Assembly (NCBI RefSeq): GCF_001029435.1
Contig: NZ_LDOV01000010.1
Span: 310,001 to 374,000 of the forward strand
DNA: 64,000 nt
DNA from: Photobacterium aphoticum
GTDB taxonomy: Bacteria > Pseudomonadota > Gammaproteobacteria > Enterobacterales > Vibrionaceae
Direction: 5' to 3'
Both the position numbers and the translations under genes were made by a program. Of the stretch, positions 26,150 to 34,961 are shown one piece after another. Numbering within the stretch: position 1 is the first letter of the stretch; each line of letters begins with the position of its first letter. The notes below the pieces were generated by a model. That model saw only the letters and a program-made list of their open reading frames with translations. It was not told the origin of the DNA and ran no database searches.

Positions 26150-29080
26150 ATGACTTCACTTGGTGACATGGTTAAAGAGCGTAAGCAACTAGAGAAAAAG
26201 GCGTTTGAGGAAGCTGAAAAAGAACTAATTGCGAGTGGTTCAACAACAACGCTTGAAGGCGTCAAAGAGGCTGCACAAAATGCGCAAAATGCATACAAGC
26301 AAGAGAAAGTACATTGCGAACAAGCGTATGAGAATCTGCTGGCTAGTGCAGAAGTTTGTGCGCAGACATTGCCAGCGCGTTTTGAACCGCATTTTGAGCA
26401 AGCGAAGCTAAAACAAACCAAATTAAGTAATGAGATCTCTGAACTTCTTGCACAGCTTCATCCAGCACTGCATCAAGATTTGAATAATGTTGACTGGAAA
26501 AAATACACATTTGAAGAGCAATTAATTCCTGATCAAATCCTAGTGGGTTTCCACGACTTCAAACTACCTAATGGTAACGATATTGAATTACCTGCTTTCC
26601 TGCCTTTTATGGATACAGCGAATTGCTTTGTATTGGCATCGAGTGAAAGCAATGACAAGATTGACGCTCTTCATAATATAGTGCTGAGGTTGAATGCGCA
26701 CCTGCCATACACGAGTCAGTATTGTCTACTTGATCCTGCAAATAGTGGCCGTACCTTTTTGTATCAAAAGAACATCCCGCATAAGCGATTGATTGAAAAG
26801 GACATATCTCGTGTGCTTGAAGAGATCGAAGACGATTCTTTACGTATTAGACAAACGTATTTAGATCAATCCACCAAGCGGCTACAAGATGTGGATGAAA
26901 ACATTCGCAGTAACGAGCGGTTTGAGTTTATCGTTGCGGCAAACTTCCCGAGTGGTTACGACCGTCGTGCAATCGAATTGTTGGCATCGATTGCTAATAA
27001 TGCAACCGATACCGGTAAATACGTTTTCTTGCATTTAGATTGTGAGCAGAACTATCCCAATGGCACATCATTGAATATGTTTAAATCGTGCGTTGATTTT
27101 TCAGTTGAGCATGATGAGAATCGTTTTATTCAAACGTGGTCGGGGTACGCCATAGAAGATGAAACCATCGAAGCTTTTTTTGACAGCCTTTCTAAAGCCA
27201 AACCGCAAGAGCGAAAATTAGCATTTAGTGATGTGGTGGATACGCAAAGCTTATGGTTAGGTGATGCGACTCGCGAACTTCGATCATCTATTGGTGGCTC
27301 AGGCTCAAAACGTAATGATCTGGAAATCTGGTTTGGTGAGAGTAAGGATGGTCGTAACTCGGCGCATGGTATGTTGGGTGCGACAACAGGTGCGGGTAAG
27401 TCTTACTTATACCATGCCTTCATTATGGGCTTAGCATGCCGATACTCGCCGGAAGAACTTCAGTTCTATTTGATTGATGGCAAGCAGGGTGTTGAATTCC
27501 AGTCGTACCCTAAACTGCCTCACGCCAAAGTAGTGTCATTAAAAACCTCTCCACAGCTTGCACGGAGTGTAGTTGCTGAGCTGGTTGAAGAAATGGAACG
27601 TCGCAATGAAATGTTCCAATCCTTGGGTGTTACCAACTTTACTGGCTATCGTGATGCGGGCTCACCAAACGGTAAGCTACCCCGTGTCATGCTTATCGTG
27701 GATGAGTATCAAGTTCTCTTTGAAGACGATCGCGATGGCGTAGGCTCTGAACTGATGTACAAATTGGCCGCTCAAGCGCGAAGTGCTGGTATTCATATGT
27801 TTGTGGGCTCTCAGCGCTTTGGTGTGCCTGGTATGCAAAAGCAACAGCATATCTTCGGTAACATCCACCTACGTGTGGGTATGAAAATGACGGCGGCAGA
27901 TGTTACTGCACTTCAAGAGTTTGGTCACAACGGCAAGCGTCTTCTTCGTGCGTGTAAAGAACCAGGTCAGGCAGTTGTAAATGATGGCGCAGGTGATGAT
28001 GAACGCAACGTAGCGGGTCGCGTAGCCTTCCTAGATAACGACACGCGCGTTGGATTAATTGATTACCTGTCAGAGCAATGGCAAGAAGCTGCATCGCTGT
28101 CGGCACCAAAACGCGCTATTTTGCTTGATGGTTCGGGTCAGCCTGAAATTCTGGCTAACTCGCAGCTTAACGCGCTTATCGGAAAAACAATGCGTCCAAG
28201 CCAATCTGAATGGCTGGATTTTGCATCTAGAGAAGCTTATCAGCAAGGCTTGGGTGAGAAAGAGTGGTACCCAATTGAATCACCATCGGTATTTTGGATG
28301 GGGCAGGAACTCAATATTCACGGCCATGCGCGCACTATTTTGCGTCGTCGACCGCACGAACATTTACTGATTGTGGGTGATAGCAACGAAGCCCGTTTGG
28401 GTATGCTGGGCTATTTCGTCGCGCAACTTCCCCTCAACTTCCGCAATGAAAGCATGCACGCAGTGGTGTACGACCGCAGCGTCAAAGGTTCACCTTGGTA
28501 TGGCGTGATGGCGGCGAGTGCAATGCCGAACTCTAATGTGGAAATCATCGAAAAAGGCAGTGAGTTTGATGAAGCTCTTGATCAGCTTATTGTTGAATTT
28601 GAGCGACGTCGACAATTGGACGAAGACGATGTGGCTGACCAGCCGTCTTTATTTGTTGTGCTAAACGAAGTTCAACGTGCGACTGAGCTTCAAATGCAAG
28701 CTGGTCGATTTGGTGTCAGTGAGCCGTCCGCCGCGACAGCAAAACTCGTCACGCTTTTAGAAAGTGGGTCTGAACTGGGCATTCATGTGATTTTGGCAGT
28801 AGATAGCATGCGTGCATTGCAGAAAGTCTTGGGTCGTAACGATATTGAAAGCTTCCGCCACAAAGTCGCGTTGCAAATGTCGGAAGATGACAGCTTTGCC
28901 TTGCTGAAAATGCGCCATGCCGCACAGTTGCAACTGGAAGGTAAAGAGCCAATCAATGCTCTGTATATCGACCAGATGCAAAGCCGTCCGCTGCACTTCA
29001 AACCATACTGCTATCGCGATATGGACAAGTATCAGTCAGATATTGCCGTCTTGAACGAACGTTATGCAATGTGGAGATAA
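26150..29080 (+). CDS. FtsK/EccC-like ATPase with second degenerate ATPase domain (cassette gene 2)
   Basis: 976 aa. About residues 1-110 are coiled coil. About 380-600 form an FtsK/SpoIIIE-type motor: Walker A GATTGAGKS (410-418), Walker B MLIVDEYQVLF (Asp518, Glu519), and VGSQRFG resembling the FtsK/HerA sensor region. A second domain follows, in which the P-loop position reads IVGDSNEAR (741-749), lacking GK-S/T, and the Walker B strand reads LFVVLNEVQ. There are no membrane helices and no FtsK gamma DNA-reading domain, so it is not the chromosome translocase. Tandem motors with only the first intact are typical of type VII EccC/EssC ATPases, which bind WXG100 cargo. Alternatives are a DNA pump or defence ATPase. 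Confidence 0.82.
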   Translation: MTSLGDMVKERKQLEKKAFEEAEKELIASGSTTTLEGVKEAAQNAQNAYKQEKVHCEQAYENLLASAEVCAQTLPARFEPHFEQAKLKQTKLSNEISELLAQLHPALHQDLNNVDWKKYTFEEQLIPDQILVGFHDFKLPNGNDIELPAFLPFMDTANCFVLASSESNDKIDALHNIVLRLNAHLPYTSQYCLLDPANSGRTFLYQKNIPHKRLIEKDISRVLEEIEDDSLRIRQTYLDQSTKRLQDVDENIRSNERFEFIVAANFPSGYDRRAIELLASIANNATDTGKYVFLHLDCEQNYPNGTSLNMFKSCVDFSVEHDENRFIQTWSGYAIEDETIEAFFDSLSKAKPQERKLAFSDVVDTQSLWLGDATRELRSSIGGSGSKRNDLEIWFGESKDGRNSAHGMLGATTGAGKSYLYHAFIMGLACRYSPEELQFYLIDGKQGVEFQSYPKLPHAKVVSLKTSPQLARSVVAELVEEMERRNEMFQSLGVTNFTGYRDAGSPNGKLPRVMLIVDEYQVLFEDDRDGVGSELMYKLAAQARSAGIHMFVGSQRFGVPGMQKQQHIFGNIHLRVGMKMTAADVTALQEFGHNGKRLLRACKEPGQAVVNDGAGDDERNVAGRVAFLDNDTRVGLIDYLSEQWQEAASLSAPKRAILLDGSGQPEILANSQLNALIGKTMRPSQSEWLDFASREAYQQGLGEKEWYPIESPSVFWMGQELNIHGHARTILRRRPHEHLLIVGDSNEARLGMLGYFVAQLPLNFRNESMHAVVYDRSVKGSPWYGVMAASAMPNSNVEIIEKGSEFDEALDQLIVEFERRRQLDEDDVADQPSLFVVLNEVQRATELQMQAGRFGVSEPSAATAKLVTLLESGSELGIHVILAVDSMRALQKVLGRNDIESFRHKVALQMSEDDSFALLKMRHAAQLQLEGKEPINALYIDQMQSRPLHFKPYCYRDMDKYQSDIAVLNERYAMWR

Positions 29081-29086
29081 TTTACA

Positions 29087-29356
29087 ATGTCTCTAGATGA
29101 CGTTGAAGTGCAGATGAAGCACTACATCGACAGTTTGGAAGAATTCAGAGAAGTACTGTTTAAGCGACAGCTTCAATGGTTTGAACTAGTCGAACAACAG
29201 CTCGATCTAATGACTCCTGATAAACGGCGCGAAATTGCGCCGTATATTAGCGAGTTCAACGAAGATTTGGCGCAACTTAATACATTGATTCCAAATATCT
29301 CTGAACCGCTTAATCATCGTTTGGTGTTATTAAGGAGATACCTCAATGACGACTAA
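29087..29356 (+). CDS. Small helical protein, 89 aa (cassette gene 3)
   Basis: 89 aa, predicted from its residues to be helical, with a break at about 42-48 (LMTPDKRREIAP). Rich in Glu, Gln and Leu. One Trp at residue 31 (RQLQWFELVEQ) is without a following glycine, so it is not a formal WXG protein, though its size suits one half of an ESX-type pair. No signal peptide. Starts six bases after the ATPase and overlaps the next gene by eleven bases. Function not known. Confidence 0.7.
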   Translation: MSLDDVEVQMKHYIDSLEEFREVLFKRQLQWFELVEQQLDLMTPDKRREIAPYISEFNEDLAQLNTLIPNISEPLNHRLVLLRRYLNDD

Positions 29357-29642
29357 ACATGTTGGCGATAAGCAGCTAATGGATGAAATGTTAGCTGAGT
29401 TAAATGTGTTGGAAAAAACACTTCAGGATAGCTTTGTTGATGTTCAGAGCCGGTGGAATGGGTTAAGAGAGTGTTATTTAGGCTATGGCGCAGATGAAGC
29501 AGAATCGCAATACTTGCAACTTGCTGGTTGGAAGAGTGCGCTTGAAGATAGCATTGATTTGTTACGAAACTCGCACCTGCGTGACGATGAACAAGTATCT
29601 TCTTCAGCCGATAATCAAGCAGCAGAAGAGGTAAATGCATGA
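29346..29642 (+). CDS. WXG100-sized helical protein (cassette gene 4)
   Basis: 98 aa with a W-N-G at residues 37-39 (DVQSRWNGLREC), the size and position of the W-x-G turn in WXG100/ESAT-6 proteins, between two helices. YGADE shortly after the turn fits Y-x3-D/E, though that short pattern is easily met by chance and its place is not the usual C-terminal one. There is no signal peptide. AAGGAG lies ten bases before the ATG; the gene overlaps both neighbours, so expression is coupled. This is inference from length, motif and neighbouring EccC-like ATPase; the low-complexity C-terminus (SSSADNQAAEEVNA) is not typical of classical ESAT-6. Confidence 0.68.
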   Translation: MTTKHVGDKQLMDEMLAELNVLEKTLQDSFVDVQSRWNGLRECYLGYGADEAESQYLQLAGWKSALEDSIDLLRNSHLRDDEQVSSSADNQAAEEVNA

Positions 29643-30661
29643 TCCCCATTTTGCTGATTAGTCAGTTCCAAGAGCTTAACTATCACACCGAGCAATGCCT
29701 TTACTTTTTCCAGCAGTACATCGATGGCATCCATCAGATGCATTATGTTGCATTAGAGCACACGGAACGCGCGGCCGTTGACTTAAGTGCCAACGAAGAG
29801 CGCCTTCGTGAACGCGAAAAGCTAAGCCGCCAGTTGCGTGAAACGTTACTGAAAACGCAACGTGTCAACCAGTTGAAGCGTGAAAATGGTGAAAACCGTC
29901 TGAACTTTTCGCATGACCTAGAGAGGGCTGCAGCCGATAAACTCAATAATTGGGAAAACCAGTTAAAGAAAGCTATTGCATGGAGAAATGCAGCGGAAAT
30001 CCAATGGAGTACGACAGTTCGTGACCTACAGTGTGCGGCGAGTGCACTTGCGCAAGCAGAAGCGGAACTTCGCGCAGCTGTAACGGCACTAGAGATAAAG
30101 AAGCAGCAGTATACTATCGTCAATACTTACGATAGCGATGGAAATGTGACAGGCACTAAGCGAGTGTATGCTGATACTTCAGCCGAAAGGGCCGCAGTAA
30201 TGTCGGCTAAAAGAGCCGTTGATTCTTGCATGGTCGAATATCATCGGGCTCAAGAAGCTGAAGCGACAGCACGAGCTAACTTTGATAGAGCGATTGAACA
30301 AGTTTCCGGTAGTAATTGCGCTGTTGCTAATGCGAAAGAAGCAGTTGAACTCACTAATGAGCAAACCGACCGCGCACAAGGTGCGCTTAATCGTTTTAAC
30401 GAAGAGCGTGATGCACTTAATACGATGTCTGAAATCCTCGATGAAATGGATTCAACGCTAGAAGCATGGACACAACTTGTGGATTCGTTGTCGCAATCAC
30501 TCTCTACGCTTAATCACTGTAACGACACCGAGAGAGAGCATATCCGTAGAATTGATTTCCAACGTGATGATGTTGAATCCCACGGTTATCTGCTTCGTGG
30601 AAGCCTAGAGCGTAAAACAGAATTGCTGCAGGCCTTTGATATGCCATTGGCACAGAAGTAA
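29639..30661 (+). CDS. Long coiled-coil protein (cassette gene 5)
   Basis: 340 aa, almost wholly alpha-helical and coiled coil, broken near residue 160-180 by a turn-rich segment (NTYDSDGNVTGTKRVYAD) that would form a hairpin tip. No signal peptide and no membrane helix. Alanine-rich helices in the middle (ALAQAEAELRAAVTALE) resemble LXG- or PE-like helical substrate domains only in general character. The start overlaps the preceding stop as ATGA. Could be a secreted scaffold, a filament or an ATPase adaptor; no family recognised. Confidence 0.7.
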   Translation: MIPILLISQFQELNYHTEQCLYFFQQYIDGIHQMHYVALEHTERAAVDLSANEERLREREKLSRQLRETLLKTQRVNQLKRENGENRLNFSHDLERAAADKLNNWENQLKKAIAWRNAAEIQWSTTVRDLQCAASALAQAEAELRAAVTALEIKKQQYTIVNTYDSDGNVTGTKRVYADTSAERAAVMSAKRAVDSCMVEYHRAQEAEATARANFDRAIEQVSGSNCAVANAKEAVELTNEQTDRAQGALNRFNEERDALNTMSEILDEMDSTLEAWTQLVDSLSQSLSTLNHCNDTEREHIRRIDFQRDDVESHGYLLRGSLERKTELLQAFDMPLAQK

Positions 30662-30669
30662 GGAAGAGC

Positions 30670-31116
30670 ATGCCAAGTTTTGACCCACCGTACTACCAGA
30701 AACTTAGAGATGACCAACAAGATGATCTGGATGGCTTAGCTCGTCACCTCGCCAACTATGGGGACTCGCTTGCGAATATCCATAGTGTTTGGCGTGATCA
30801 GGCGGCACAACGCGTAAGTCAACGGTATATCCGTGAATTGCAAAATAGCCAAGAAAGTCTGCACACCGATTTAACGAAGCACCTTGAGAGTACCGTAGAG
30901 AAGCAAAGTTTGTTCAATAGCCTGATGTCAGAGCTATTGCAAAGCTATGAATGTCAAGACAGGTACGATGAATTGCACGAAACGCTTCAACAGACAGATA
31001 CGGAAAGAGATAAGGCGGAAAGAAAAGGCTTGGTGATGGAAACGGAGTATAACACTCACCAGCCGGATACTGAGCATTGTCTTAGCACTATTGATACCCA
31101 CATTAGACCTATTTAA
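30670..31116 (+). CDS. Helical protein with WXG-like W-x-D-x-A-A motif (cassette gene 6)
   Basis: 148 aa. Residues 41-53 read WRDQAAQRVSQRY, close to the W-x-G-x-A-A-x3-F segment of WXG100 proteins but with Asp in place of Gly. The Trp lies at the usual position after an N-terminal helix. A second helix and a charged, probably disordered tail follow. YECQD is another possible Y-x3-D. AAGGAAG lies at the right distance before ATG. I infer a second ESX-like member; homology is unproven. Confidence 0.68.
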   Translation: MPSFDPPYYQKLRDDQQDDLDGLARHLANYGDSLANIHSVWRDQAAQRVSQRYIRELQNSQESLHTDLTKHLESTVEKQSLFNSLMSELLQSYECQDRYDELHETLQQTDTERDKAERKGLVMETEYNTHQPDTEHCLSTIDTHIRPI

Positions 31117-31122
31117 GACACG

Positions 31123-32544
31123 ATGTTAATACGACAAATAATTTACGTCGCCCTGATTGGGGCGACGCTAGCGGGCTGTGCCGGAGGCAGTAGCGTTACG
31201 TTAGCACACGATCCTGTTAGAGCCTTGAGTCATTTCCCAAATGATGCCGAAGGCAAGTTAGGACGTAACCTAGAGCATAGTGAAGAAGAGTTGATTGATA
31301 TTCAGCAGGCATTGGCAGATAGGAACCTGTATCTGACATTGGGTGGCGACATCGGCTTCTTTGACCAAAATTGTCCTGTGAATGTCTCGGCACACCGTGG
31401 GGATTTCCGGCATACAGAAAACTCGGTTTCTTCGTTGGAAGGAGCCATTTTGAATGGGTATGAAGAAGCGGAGCTGGATGTGCAAGCAAACCGCGATGGC
31501 AGTTGGGTTGCGTATCATGATGCGTATACGGGCAAAGCAGTCGGTCGGTGGGATGGCAAGCGCTATCGCATTTCAACGATGTCCAATTCCGATTGGATTA
31601 AAAACCGTGTGCGAGATACCGAAGGAAACCTTACCGAGGAATCTCCGATTTTTGCATCAGGCATGATTAACACATGGAGTAATGCGATACCCGGTCAGAC
31701 GTTAAACATCGAGATCAAGGGTGACCCAAGCCATGATGACCTGAGATACCTGAACAACATCGTAAGGTGGCAGTTGGAAGAAGGTAGCTACTATTTCAGC
31801 TCCATGGAGATAGAGCATCTTGAGTACCTGCGCAAAATCAACCCGAATGCCATGATGGCGTATCTTTGGGATCCCGATCCTCAATCAATTGAAATTGCAA
31901 AACGTGATTTACGACGCGCGGTGAAAAGTGATGTTTTGTATCAGCGAAATCGCCGTTATATCGATTTAGCGGACGATTACTCCCGTCGCCGCTATAAAAA
32001 TGACGCAAAGCTTTCCGCTGCTGAAGTAAGACAGAAACTAGGTCCAAACAGTGGGCTATATGTTGATATCCGCAGCTTTGAGCGTCATCCCACGATCGAG
32101 CAACGGGCGCGTGAACAGGGCTTGAAACTGGCGACGTACACCATCAACAGTGATGAATACCACCGTGAACGTTTGGCATACCTTGCTAAAAGAGGTAGGC
32201 CGCTACCTGATACAGTGATAGTCGATAGCACCAAGTTTGCTACCTGCATAAGTATGGAACCAGAGTTGGTAACGAATAAAGGTGAGTATCGTGCAAGCAC
32301 CGTTCTTGGTCAAATGATTGCCAAACTACCAAACGATGCCGATTTCTCTCAGCTTGAGCTGCAAAAAATCTACATGGCAGATAACCATTATTTGTCATAC
32401 AAGCAGCAGGTTCGTTCGATTTATGCGAAGGAAACAGTCGCACCTCGTGCCAACTCCAAACGTCAGCGATTCACAGAAGTGATTATCAAAGATGTAGAAA
32501 TGGATGTGCTCGTTGAACCCATTATTATCAATTTGCCTGATTAG
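31123..32544 (+). CDS. Glycerophosphodiester phosphodiesterase-like lipoprotein (cassette gene 7)
   Basis: 473 aa. Signal peptide with lipobox LAGC (Cys19) followed by Ala-Gly-Gly; the absence of Asp at +2 favours the outer membrane. The catalytic set of the GDPD TIM-barrel family is present: HRG at 91-93, E-N-S just after, Glu117-x-Asp119 and His132-Asp133. So it should hydrolyse a phosphodiester such as deacylated phospholipid, teichoic-like or other envelope polymer. Residues after about 380 form an extra C-terminal region without recognised domain. The gene starts seven bases after gene 6. A phospholipid-diester hydrolase in the outer membrane could open a path for a secretion machine, which is speculation. 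Confidence 0.83.
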   Translation: MLIRQIIYVALIGATLAGCAGGSSVTLAHDPVRALSHFPNDAEGKLGRNLEHSEEELIDIQQALADRNLYLTLGGDIGFFDQNCPVNVSAHRGDFRHTENSVSSLEGAILNGYEEAELDVQANRDGSWVAYHDAYTGKAVGRWDGKRYRISTMSNSDWIKNRVRDTEGNLTEESPIFASGMINTWSNAIPGQTLNIEIKGDPSHDDLRYLNNIVRWQLEEGSYYFSSMEIEHLEYLRKINPNAMMAYLWDPDPQSIEIAKRDLRRAVKSDVLYQRNRRYIDLADDYSRRRYKNDAKLSAAEVRQKLGPNSGLYVDIRSFERHPTIEQRAREQGLKLATYTINSDEYHRERLAYLAKRGRPLPDTVIVDSTKFATCISMEPELVTNKGEYRASTVLGQMIAKLPNDADFSQLELQKIYMADNHYLSYKQQVRSIYAKETVAPRANSKRQRFTEVIIKDVEMDVLVEPIIINLPD

Positions 32545-32557
32545 GAAATAAGCCAGT

Positions 32558-34921
32558 ATGAACCAACCTAAACCGCGCTGGTTAGCGGTATTGCTTTTTG
32601 CCTGCTCGCTAATCTACTTAATTCCTGAAGTTATATTCAACGCTAGACTCGTAGAAGTCGCTGGTGGTGCGGGTCTTTCTCCCGAAACACTTCACCTTGC
32701 GGAGCTTTTTGGTAGAACCATTTCTGGTATTGGTGTGACATTACTGCTCATCGATTTACTGGTTGTAAAGGGCGTTGCGAAGCGCACGAGCACTGCGATC
32801 CTTTCGATTGTTCTCATCGCTGTTATTGCTTGGCCTACCGTCTTCTTTGGTCAAAAGTGGTTGGTCGACCACTTTATTGTTGAGCCTTCGTCGGCGGAAC
32901 AGCGTAAAGATGCGTTTTTTTCGTCTTTACTTCGCTCGAGTTTGGCGCATAACGCGCTTCAAATTGAAGGTATTCCTTACGAAGCGGACCATGCGACAAC
33001 ACCTTCTGAAATGACTTTTTTGGCATTGATGGGCGGGCTTATTTACAGTAATGAAGCGTTTCTCGATAGTGTAGATAAGCAAAAAGGGATGATTGTTGAA
33101 CGTTATCTGATCAACCGTGCAGGCAGCGAGTTTGATGGTCACTATGCGCAGTATCAAGAAATGCGCACCCAAGTTAACGGTGCATGGAAAGAATACGAAA
33201 AAGCGAACAACAAATATTATAGCGCGGTAAATGGCCGTACCAAAGAAGCCAACAAGGCATGGGGTGAAGTTGAAACCCAAGTTTTGAAAGGTTGGAATGA
33301 CTATCAGAGAGCCGAGAAAGCTTATTTGGTTCGTGCAGAGGCGAGAGCACAGGAACTTGCACCAAAGATTTACGCGAATTTTGAAGAGCGAAATCGATGC
33401 ATTGATCGTTATAATCAGTCAGAAAGCCGTTTTACTCGCTGTATTAACAATAACGAAGCGAATTACAAGAAAAGCCTTAAAAAATATGGTTTACCTTATC
33501 GTGAATTGGATTTCTGGCTGGTAAAAGAAAGCCGTGAAAAGGGAACCACAACGGTTAAAGAAAGTATCATGACGTTGGGTATTTCGGCACTGTTGGCTGG
33601 TATCGAAATTGCGGCAGGCGATGGTGGTAAAGTAGAAGAAAAAATGGTTTTTTCTCGGCATGTTAGTGATTACACACCCAAAATTTTGGGGTTAATGCAG
33701 GGCCAGTTTGAACGTGAAACGGGTTACCCAATGGGTATTGCGACTCTCACTGAGTTTCGTCATAACAAAGTAACCGCACAAAAAGTGAGATCTCGTGTGG
33801 CAAAAGACGGGCTAACGTTGCCGAAAACATGGTCCCTAAAGCAGATCACTGTCTTTAAAAATGCGGTTAATACCAAAATTTTGAACGAAGCAAATCGCCG
33901 TTGGAAGGCGGAGATGGATAAGCGTGGCATGGAGATGAAGCCTGGACTTAACTTTGCGAGTTTCCAGCGTCACAGTGACATCCAAGACCAAATTAAAGCG
34001 CAGATGGGCGAGCGTTTCTACGTAGAGCCAATGTTGACAACCTGGAATAATAAAGCGTTCTATAACAATGTTATCATGGTAAACATTAACCGTGAACGCG
34101 ATTACTGGTTGAACTATATGGAGTCCGCAGTCAGTCAGTTTGAAGATGGCGCACCTATGGCAGAAGACGGTAAGAATGCATTGCGTTCTATCATTGTACC
34201 GCCAATTTCGATGTCTATCTCTTTGTTACTTGTTCTAGTTACTTTCCTGAAATTGCCATTTAAGTTCTGGAAGTTACTTAGTTATAACGATGAAAACTTG
34301 GGCGTGATTACACCAAGTGAGAAGATTAAAGCAAAGAGGATTGAGCAGGGAGTTGGTTTGTTGATTATCGCGGCGATATTCATTGTTCCTGTTGTCTTAG
34401 GTAAGTCCAAATTTACCGATGAAAATACAACCACTGGCTATTTCTTATCTGAAATCGATAAGATGGTATCACCGGTTGGTTCAACATTTCTGACATGGGT
34501 GTTGCACACTCAACCAGTGATTCAACCTGTCGGAAATGCGTTTGAAACGAATTTTGGTCTATTCTCTTTGTTTGAAAAAACGTTGATGACGACGATCGAT
34601 GCATTGGATAAACAGGTGTACTCGATGATTTCACCAAGCGTATCTCACGAGAAGGATAACCTGAACAAAACGGCGATCAATGAGCAGCGTGAAGCGGTGA
34701 AAAAGCATGGTCACTTAATTGAAGTTCCATTTACGGTTCGCACTAATGTAAACACCGCAAAAATTCGAGTGTTGAATATCAAACCTAGGTATCAGGAGGG
34801 TATGATGTTAGCCTTAGGAAATTACCATGTTGAGGTCTCTGCTCCCGGCTACACTACTTTACAGAAATGGGTTTCGCACAGCCAGAAGCAAAATGTCCAC
34901 ATGTTTCAGTTGACAAAGTAG
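32558..34921 (+). CDS. Large multi-pass membrane protein with PEGA-like tail (cassette gene 8)
   Basis: 787 aa, not recognised as a whole. Three membrane segments lie at about residues 8-27, 52-70 and 79-98, then a 440-residue soluble, charged, helical domain, and two further segments at about 546-566 and 596-615. The last 60 residues (ALGNYHVEVSAPGYTTLQKW) resemble a PEGA domain, a small beta sandwich often exported. An odd number of segments would place the central domain and the tail on opposite or equal sides depending on topology. It could form the membrane channel or anchor of the cassette, in the place that EccB/EccD or EsaA hold in type VII systems. Confidence 0.72.
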   Translation: MNQPKPRWLAVLLFACSLIYLIPEVIFNARLVEVAGGAGLSPETLHLAELFGRTISGIGVTLLLIDLLVVKGVAKRTSTAILSIVLIAVIAWPTVFFGQKWLVDHFIVEPSSAEQRKDAFFSSLLRSSLAHNALQIEGIPYEADHATTPSEMTFLALMGGLIYSNEAFLDSVDKQKGMIVERYLINRAGSEFDGHYAQYQEMRTQVNGAWKEYEKANNKYYSAVNGRTKEANKAWGEVETQVLKGWNDYQRAEKAYLVRAEARAQELAPKIYANFEERNRCIDRYNQSESRFTRCINNNEANYKKSLKKYGLPYRELDFWLVKESREKGTTTVKESIMTLGISALLAGIEIAAGDGGKVEEKMVFSRHVSDYTPKILGLMQGQFERETGYPMGIATLTEFRHNKVTAQKVRSRVAKDGLTLPKTWSLKQITVFKNAVNTKILNEANRRWKAEMDKRGMEMKPGLNFASFQRHSDIQDQIKAQMGERFYVEPMLTTWNNKAFYNNVIMVNINRERDYWLNYMESAVSQFEDGAPMAEDGKNALRSIIVPPISMSISLLLVLVTFLKLPFKFWKLLSYNDENLGVITPSEKIKAKRIEQGVGLLIIAAIFIVPVVLGKSKFTDENTTTGYFLSEIDKMVSPVGSTFLTWVLHTQPVIQPVGNAFETNFGLFSLFEKTLMTTIDALDKQVYSMISPSVSHEKDNLNKTAINEQREAVKKHGHLIEVPFTVRTNVNTAKIRVLNIKPRYQEGMMLALGNYHVEVSAPGYTTLQKWVSHSQKQNVHMFQLTK

Positions 34922-34931
34922 AGTAAAGTAA

Positions 34932-34961
34932 CATTCATCAGTAGTGAGCTACTGATGAATG
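34932..34961. other. Perfect 13-bp hairpin after the cassette
   Basis: CATTCATCAGTAG-TGAG-CTACTGATGAATG begins eleven bases after the last cassette gene. It lacks a T-run, so termination would be weak; it may stabilise the 3' end. Confidence 0.6.

Noticed and set aside
26150-29080. Chromosomal FtsK
   Set aside because: Lacks the N-terminal membrane helices and the gamma DNA-binding domain, and has a second dead motor domain.
31123-32544. GlpQ-type housekeeping phosphodiesterase
   Set aside because: Operon position and lipoprotein signal differ from periplasmic GlpQ; only the catalytic fold is shared.
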